Positions 56,460 through 64,000 of a DNA stretch of 64,000 nt are shown piece by piece. The notes beneath the pieces were generated by a model, which saw only the letters and a program-made list of their open reading frames with translations, made no database searches and was not told where the DNA came from. A program made the position numbers and the translations under genes. Origin of the DNA: Daedaleopsis sinensis (taxonomy: Eukaryota > Basidiomycota > Agaricomycetes > Polyporales > Polyporaceae); NCBI GenBank assembly GCA_033807695.1, contig CM066308.1:744001-808000 (forward strand). Reading direction: 5' to 3'. Position 1 is the stretch's first letter; each line of letters opens with the position of its first letter.

Positions 56460-59400
56460 ATAACTCGATGATACGGGTTTTGCTGGTCGGGTCTATCTGA
56501 GAGGGCAGGAGAGATGTAGGGGAGGAGGAGGAGGAGGGGTAGGGGAAGATGGTGGAGAATAGTCAAATCGCACGGTCCACGGACCACGGGAAGGGTCGGA
56601 GTCCCGACGCCAAGAGCGCCACATGAGCTTACGTAATCATATGTTAATCCCGCGTATAGTTTAAACCGGCCTTCCAACCTCGCAGCGTCGGGAGGTTGAA
56701 GACGAGAAGAGGAGTTGGGTTGGTGGTAAGAGAGGAGATGACGGTTGGCGAACAAAGTCGACAGCTAAGGTCGCTTCCATTGTGGCCCCTTATATCCGCT
56801 ACCTATATTGATTTTCCGGTGACATCACCGCAGATGCAGCACCTCGTCGCTCGTCCTCGCACGCAGCCAGACGCACGCACTCGCACGCACGCACTCGCAC
56901 GCACGCACGCCCAGCTCGTTCACCGACGACGCCCAGCCCCCGCTCCACGCCGATCGCGATGCCACGCCGCTGTCCGATCTGCGTCGCGCTGCCGGCTCCG
57001 GGGGGCGGTCCCGGGGCGTCGCTGATGCCCGTGATGGCGACGGATTGCCCACCAGAGAAATAAAGCAGGAGATAGGGTGTTTTCTGGGCTGTATAGGTGT
57101 CGAGGGGTGGGTGCGGATATGGTGGGGGGGCGGGGTGAGACTTGGTGGGGGGCCGCATAGTGTGCATACACAAATATATTCGTTCGTATCACGCATACAT
57201 CGAGCTCGAGTGCACAGCCGGTACTAGGAGGAGGAGGAGGAGGGGGAGGAGGGGGAGCCGGGTGAGGCTGTAGCTACAGACACTCCCACTCAGATCGAAG
57301 AGCACAGACACCTCAGAACACGCGCATATACGAGCTCTGCAGCTCCAGCCGACCGCTCCCGCCTCCAGATCGCACTCTGCCCCCCAGTCGCGTCGGCGGC
57401 GGTCAGTAGAGCCCCCGGCGCCTACATGTCCATTTCCGGACAGGCGCGCGAAGACACAGCTTGTCTCGCAACCACCACCTCCCGTCCTCCCGCAATCTGA
57501 GCCTGCGCCGCCTCGTAGGCTGGCGACTTCAACTGCTTGGCTTGTGCTCGAATCGCGTCTGAACGCCAGGATTGAACGTGAACGTACCTGGTCCGACTCT
57601 CCTGCCCGCCATCCCCGACTCTGTGCTCGCCGTCCTCCTCTGTCGACCCCGTCTCTCTCCACTCCGCTCCCCGACGCTCTGGACCTTCCGCCCAGACTCT
57701 GCACGCTTCGACCCTGTCTAGAACGGTCAGTTTGACCCCGAGCTCGTCACCTGCCGCAGAGGTACGTATCCGGACAAGATCCCGCGCCGCCGTGGCTCTC
57801 CAGAGCTCCAACTCCCATCTACGTACGTCCGAAATCGTCGACGACGACGCCGCCGCGCTACGATAAGCTCACCACCGTAAAGGTACATGCCACTTACGCA
57901 AATGTTGCCGCTCTGCGACTCGCTGCCGCCGGGCGCCTACCGGACTTGCCTGGAACCGGAACCGTCACGCACCGGTCTTCCACCCGCCAGCACTTCTGCC
58001 GTCGCCGCCACCTCCCGTCCCCGCTCTGCACTTGCTGCTGCTCTCGCCACTCGGAGCTGCGCACTTCTGACTCGTCCGCGTCAGCCCTCGCGCACGGACC
58101 AGCACTCACCTCGGACGACACGCTGTGGACACCGGAACGTCCGGGCACGGAGCTGGCACTTGGCAGCACAGGCATCGCCCTCCGCGACTCTCGCGTCCTC
58201 GTCCATCGCCGCCGTCTCTCGTCTCTCGCGCCGCGGTCAACCCGTGCCCCTCCCCTCCCCCTCCCCCTCCCCCGACCGCCCGACCGCCCGACCGCCCGCA
58301 GCACGCCCGACGCCCTCCACAACTCTCGCGTCCACGTCCACCATCGCCCCGCACCCAGGACGACACGCGACACGCGACACGCCTCGATCCGATCCCGCCC
58401 GCGCGTCTGACGCCGCACGCGTGACATCACCGTCGACTTCCCGCCACGCAGACGGTCTGCCCGCCGCGTCCGACTCCTGGCCCAGCTGGACGCACGCGTC
58501 GACGACCACAGCGAGAGCGACGAGCACGCAGCGGACGACCGCGACGACGAGCGCAGCGTGTACGACCGAGCAGGTGAGTCGCCTCGGAACTGGAGGGACT
58601 GTCAGACTCGACCGACTCGACCGCCGTCCGCGTGAAGGTACGTACCTCTCCGGAACTCGATCCCGCGACGGTCCGCGATGTCGAGGGACGTCCTGCGACA
58701 CTCGCCGCGCTCGAGAAGCCTGTTGAGGTCTCAAGCGACGGCGTAGTGCACGCCGAGCCGTCGTTCCGAGTCCAGCGCCGCAGGTGAGCCGGACGTCGTG
58801 CTCTCTTGCCCGGGCACTGACGAACGTCCTGCAGGACTCGCCGTGAGCTCCCGGAAGACGTCTGGGGCAGTGGGTACGCACCTCCGACGCCGGCCATGCA
58901 GCGCGCTGTTCGCGGACACGACAGCGGCGGCGCGCCTGTGTCACTGCGGGCGGGGGATCAGCGTAGCACGTGCACGACCAGACACGGCAGTGCGTACCTC
59001 GCCCCCCACTCAGGTGGCTTCCGCAGCCGCATCCCCCAACCCCACACTCGACGCCGGGAGGCACCTCGATAGGACGTCCGGACACGTCCAGACGGTTCCG
59101 CGAGATCCCCAGCCCTCGCTCGACGCGGATCTGCACGAACGGCGGAGGTCAGCATGTACAGGTGCGTGTGCGGAGCACGCCGGCCTCCGCCGCTTCGGGA
59201 CCCGCCGTCTGCGCTGTCCTGTCGGCACGCGCGGCGACGGCTTCTCCCGTGAGCGCAAGACGGGGCGGCAGGACGCGCAAGACGCGTCCACACGGCCCGC
59301 GAGATGCACGGCCCTCGCGCGACACTGCTCTGCGCGAAGCGTGTCCGTCAGTGCGGGCAGGTACGTGTATGGACCTCTACTTACGAGTGTGTGTAGCACG

Positions 59401-62400
59401 CCGGCCTCCGCCGCTTCGGGACCTGCCGTCCGCTCGCATCCGCGCCGTCCGCACAGTGCGCATATCACCCGCCACTCAGGTCCCTTCCGCGACCGCGTCG
59501 ATCGCCCCGGGACTCGACGCCGAGGGCTCGCAGCGGGGGGCGCCTCCGAGTCAACCGGATGGCAGGACGCGTCGAGGACGCGTCCAGACGGCTGCGAGAA
59601 CGGTGTTCAAGTTAGTCGGCACGTACAGGTGCGTGGACGAGCATCGCACTCACGAGCGTGTAGAGCACGCCGGCTCGAGCTGCTCAGGGACCCCGGGCCC
59701 GCCGTCTGCGTGTCCCCGCTGTCCGCACAGTGCTGGGGGCCTCGTCTGCACGCGTCGTCAGCGACGAGTGCTCCCGTGAGCCCAAGATTGAGGCACTTAC
59801 CACGAGCATCCGAGCCACAGTGCGGGATGGGAGCTTGTCGGCGGGGACGACGGGGCGGGTGGGCGTGTCCAGGGGTGGCGGAGATGGTGATGTTTGCTGT
59901 GTCGCGGGGGAGGCACGTTGGCGACGCGGCCGGTGGACGGTGGACAGTGGATGGTGTCGCGTCGTGCTAGCTGAGGTGGAGATCGAAGGGCACGGCGTGC
60001 TGAGGGTGGAGGACGATGGGGAGACGGGCGTCGACGTTGCGGTCGCGACGCGCAGCGGCGAGTAGGAAGATAGGGTGTAGTACGTAGACAAGAGTAATAC
60101 ATGCCGCTGTTGTGTGACGGTTGTAAGACGTCTGGGCCCGACTCGTTCCCAGTCTTCCGATGGGCGAGCGCTCCGCAAATAATTTGGCTAAATATTGAGA
60201 TGCTGTTCGGGCGCGCCCATGATGGGGTTATCCGTGCCGCTGAGCGTTCCCACCGCGGCAGAACCTTCGAACATCCCGCCCGGCGCAGAAATTGAGCACA
60301 CTGAGCACACTGAGACTCAGGCTTGTGTGCAGCAAGGCTGCTCACTATGCAGTGAGCTCTGGATAATAATGAGCACAATGGTGGACGGGTTTCGAGCTTT
60401 GGGGAACATATAATATTAGCACACTCTCACGGAGTTACATGGGCATGGAAGCTCGAAAATTTCATGCCGCTGGAGAAGTAACTACATCACCGCTCAGAAC
60501 CTTCCTTGTGTCTGGAGCCGTTGGAGCGACCGGCGTGATTATCCGAATCCCCCAGGCTCTATAGTACTAGTAGCTTACTGTATAGTTCTGTGGGGCAACA
60601 ACAGCAGTGACTACATAGAGAGAACTGAGGCAACAGTCCTCATATTGTGAACTTATGCCAGCAAGGTAGTACATCAGTCGAGACTCGAAAATAATAGTGG
60701 CGTGGCCGGGAATGCCGAGTCTAGAGCTCGCCGCCCATTATCCTGTTCGCGTCAGTGCCTGGAGGATATTCTGGGCGCGGAATGACGTCGATGCTCGCAC
60801 GGAGCGGCGAACTTGAATATTGCAAGCAACCGGGTAATTCCGCGGCTTGGAGACTCCTGTGCCACCGGTCCGTCGGAGCTCAGCAACATTGGCCGGAGGA
60901 GTCCCGTTGACCTGAAGAGTTTCTCCCGCATTGTGCATAGAAATGGAACATATCCGTGGTGTATGTAGCGGCCAGAATAATTATTCGGAGTGACTCGAAG
61001 GTGTTGAAGTATTATACCTCTGAATAGCTTGAAGCTCAAGTCCAAGTATGCCTGTACTCTTGCAGTAGGCAGAGTATGGCCTGCAAGATAATGACATTAC
61101 ACTACTAGTACAGCTGCAAGGTCAGACTGGCCGTTCGCACGGACATCGACAAAGCGGGAACGGCGGGAAACGGCGGGAACGGCGGAGGTGGCGAGCGCGG
61201 GAAGAGCGCTAGCCAATGCCCAAATGCGGACGGCCATATTCAACGCCCGGCGTTTATCTCTCTGCCTCCGCCGATCTCTGACAAGAAAACTGACGCACTC
61301 CGTCCAGCAAGAAGTACAGCAGGACTACAGTCAAATCGATCCTTTGCTATGAGCTCTGGCAAGCTGCAAGAATAAAGAGGTACATTCTCCTGTACCCATA
61401 AGTACCTTATTATCATGTTTGGACTCAAAATTTCGAGATTGCTGACTGATATGTGAATATTACAGGGCCATGGGCGCAGTACTGACCACATGAATGCTAG
61501 TTAGCAGCCTACATGTGTGTACTACTCAAGACACACGTCTCTGTTGAGCCCAACTCCGCCGAAACAGCCAGAAATAGTCCGGACGGTGTTATCCGTGCAG
61601 GACCCTCTCCTCCCGCCCCTTCCGCCCGAATTTACAACGGCATCTCACGGAAAATTGCATCAGGCATTAGCCAAGCGCCCGCGCCACTACGCGAAGACAG
61701 CGGAGAACATTCGATGCTCCTCCGTTCTCGGAAGCTGCGGCGTGCCCGTCCACACGGGCAGGGTCCTCTTTCGTGCCGCGTTCTGGTTGGTCCCGCTCCC
61801 GCCACGTTCGAAGGGTGCGTGCGAAGTGAACTGTTGTCACTTCCTCACGGTCTGGTCTGCTGACCGTGGGGACTGCGCACAGACCAAGCCCGCGAGATAC
61901 AAGTAGGCCCGCAGACTCGAGTCCCCCAGCACTCACCACTCCCCCACTTCTCCCTTCCCCCCTTCCCCTTCCCTCTTCCCTCCCCTCCCCTCCCCCCTCC
62001 CTCTTCTCTCACTCTTCCCCTTCGGGCTCATGTACGCTACGCTAGACGTGCTTGCCGTTGCCCGCAGACAGGTGGGTATCCTATTCATTCGCGTGGCGGG
62101 GGCTATCTGACATAGCCACTATTGCAGGCCCTCCCAGCCGGGAGCTGACAGTCTCTGCATGCTCGGGAAGCGTCGGGTCCGGTACACCCATCGCAGTTGG
62201 TGTGTTGCTGCCAGTGCGACTCACTGCGAAGGTAAATCTCGCTGAGTATGTGCCCGGATGATCCGCATCGCTGACAGCCGTTCTCGCGCACGTCCGAGGT
62301 CTCCGTGGAGGTTCCGACTCGACGCGAGTGCTTTGCGCTCGCGCACCGCGTACGCCGCTGCTACTTGCGTGCTGGAGCGCGAACAACTGTCATGCTATGA

Positions 62401-64000
62401 CGAGTGAGTTGCTGATTCATGCCAGACTGTCTCTCCTCGGGTACTGACTTTTCTGTACTCGCAGGCAACTGTCGCGACCCCGTTCACTGCCGGCCCAGTC
62501 AGCGTACGTCCCTCGCGTGACGTCGATTTGTACCTTGGTTGACTTATACATCTTATTCTAGACTCGCGTCCGCAGCGCCGGCTCGACTCCGATCTACAGG
62601 ACTCGCGCTGTGCGTATGCACAGCATAGTTCACGCCGGCTGCCATACTGACATTCACCTTGATCTCCGGCAGATCTGTCTTCTCATGCGGGACTCGGCGC
62701 GCAGCGCGCGGTCCGAGTCGCGCACGGCGCAGCGCAGCGTAGTAGTAGTAGAACACTATATTTCAACTTGTATACTGTAGTACATACCGTAGTCCTGCCC
62801 ACCCGCGCCGACCTGCCCGGTGCTACTGACCTTTTCCCGACAGCGCCGCCCACCAGGTCCATGGCCGGAGTCCGTCGCGCCGCTCACACAGACGGGTCCG
62901 ACCGTCCGGCGCGCGTCCCGGAAGGTCCCGGACGTCGTTCGCGCCGCTGCGAGACGACGAGACCGGCGGTGGGGTACCGCCGCGCGACGGCCTCGTCTCG
63001 AGCCTGGACCGGCGGGCTTCGCTTCTCCCGCCCGGAGACGCTGCGCAACGTCTTGCACGCCCGTCTCCGTCGGACTCGCGACCGTCTGCGCACTCGAGCA
63101 GACGAGCTCGACTGTCCGCGACGCGTCCGGGGCATCGTGCACTGTACGCGGCAGAGGCTGGCGGTGGGGTTCCGAGTCGGCCGCATCCGAGTCGCGAGCG
63201 CAGGCTGGCGGGCTTCAACGTTCCCCGCGCGCACGACTTGCTGCGAGCCTGGCTCCGTGCGCACTGCCGACGGACTTGCCGCTCACGGGCTCGATGGTCT
63301 TGCACGCGGCTGCGAGACGAGGTGACCGGGGATGGGCTGCGTGACTCGGGAGTGAGCTTGGCTCCGTACGCACTCCCAACCGTCGCCGCTTACGGGATCG
63401 ACGGGCTGGCACACGTCGGGGGAGTCTTGCGCGCCGCTGCGAGGCGACGGGCTCCGCGACTCAGCGCTCGCGATCGGCCTCCTCAGCGCGAGAACGCATG
63501 AGCTCGCCTTGGGACGTACTCGACACCGTCGCGTCCCGCCAGGGGGATGTCGGCCGTGGTGCTCGCAGGCACGCTCGGACTGCGCACGGGCGGCGGCGAC
63601 GGCTCCTTCGCAGCGTCCGGCCGCGACTTCTCGCACCACGCCGAGAACGGCGGCGGCGTGCCCTCGACGAGATGCGAGCGTCGGCAGCTCGGGGACGGTG
63701 CGGCAGACGTGTACAGCACGTTTCGTAGTCTAGAGACATGTAATGCGTGAGTAGTGTACGAAATACATCGCTTTTGCGCGAAAATGCGCACCTTTTCTAT
63801 TCCTGTGTGACCGTTTCGGGCCCGAGCTTCATGAAACCGGCCGTCCCAGGCATAAGGAGTGTGCCTGAGACACTTGAAGGGGTTGGCGGGGCGGGGCAGT
63901 GCGTCGTTCGCGAGTTCGGCCTTGGTCCTGTCCTACCCCTCCCGCGTGAACAGCTCGATGTCGTTCTTCCACGGCCCGGACAGCTTCGGAAACGAGTGTC
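55284..64000. repeat. tandem repeat unit 3, cut by the window end
   Basis: About 8.7 kb of the 10,058-bp unit is present before the window ends, so the array continues beyond it. The full copy number cannot be read here. Confidence 0.95.
62030..62650 (+). CDS. candidate spliced small gene, unit 3 copy
   Basis: Third copy of the five-exon candidate, displaced by 20,116 bp from the first, again preceded by the pyrimidine tract (61947-62010). Confidence 0.3.

Noticed and set aside
35160..64000. Ribosomal DNA array
   Set aside because: The unit length is similar to a fungal rDNA repeat, but no conserved 18S, 5.8S, 28S or 5S stretch was recognised, and each unit carries kinase coding sequence.

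Overview
This window comes from a filamentous basidiomycete, most likely an Agaricomycete of the polypore type. The evidence is the gene style: many exons, introns mostly of 45-75 bp with GT(R)NGT donors and CTNAC-like branch points, and GC-rich coding sequence. The gene set fits too: an Ssr4-type chromatin subunit, a GH131 glucanase, an S53 sedolisin, an ankyrin-MYND protein, a P450 and an F-box/LRR remnant. No bacterial, organellar, rRNA, tRNA or CRISPR features were seen. Gene models were assembled by eye from splice signals. Where exon coordinates are given, I checked that the joined exons keep one open frame.

Positions 1-34 kb form a normal chromosomal segment. In order it holds: proteasome subunit beta-6 (+); a gene-poor 5 kb stretch; an AIF-like FAD oxidoreductase (+); a 2OG-Fe(II) oxygenase-like protein (-); an RGG-N-terminal conserved fungal protein (-); a broken F-box/LRR remnant (-); a GH131 beta-glucanase (-); an S53 peptidase (-); SWI/SNF-RSC subunit Ssr4 (-); a HIT hydrolase (+), divergent from Ssr4; an uncharacterised basic Ser/Pro-rich protein (+); an ankyrin-MYND protein (+); and a cytochrome P450 (+). 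The GH131 and S53 enzymes are both predicted to be secreted and lie side by side, a plausible small secreted-degradation cluster. The rest look like unrelated housekeeping genes.

From about 33.9 kb a Ser/Thr kinase gene (-) leads into the most unusual feature: a head-to-tail tandem array of a 10,058-bp unit that fills the rest of the window. Unit 1 is about 35160-45225, unit 2 about 45226-55283, and unit 3 runs from about 55284 off the end. Each unit begins inside the kinase gene and carries the kinase N-terminus, its upstream region and about 8.7 kb of very GC-rich DNA. Only the unit-1 kinase is intact (803 aa). In units 2 and 3 the gene is cut after the APE motif, and a canonical-looking splice could join it in frame to a new 49-codon exon, giving a chimeric kinase. 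Each unit also holds a candidate spliced small gene behind a 64-nt pyrimidine tract. Units 2 and 3 look identical. Unit 1 differs from them mainly in its first ~450 bp, the pattern expected for the edge copy of a homogenised array. Assembly error must be excluded before any biology is drawn from the copy number.
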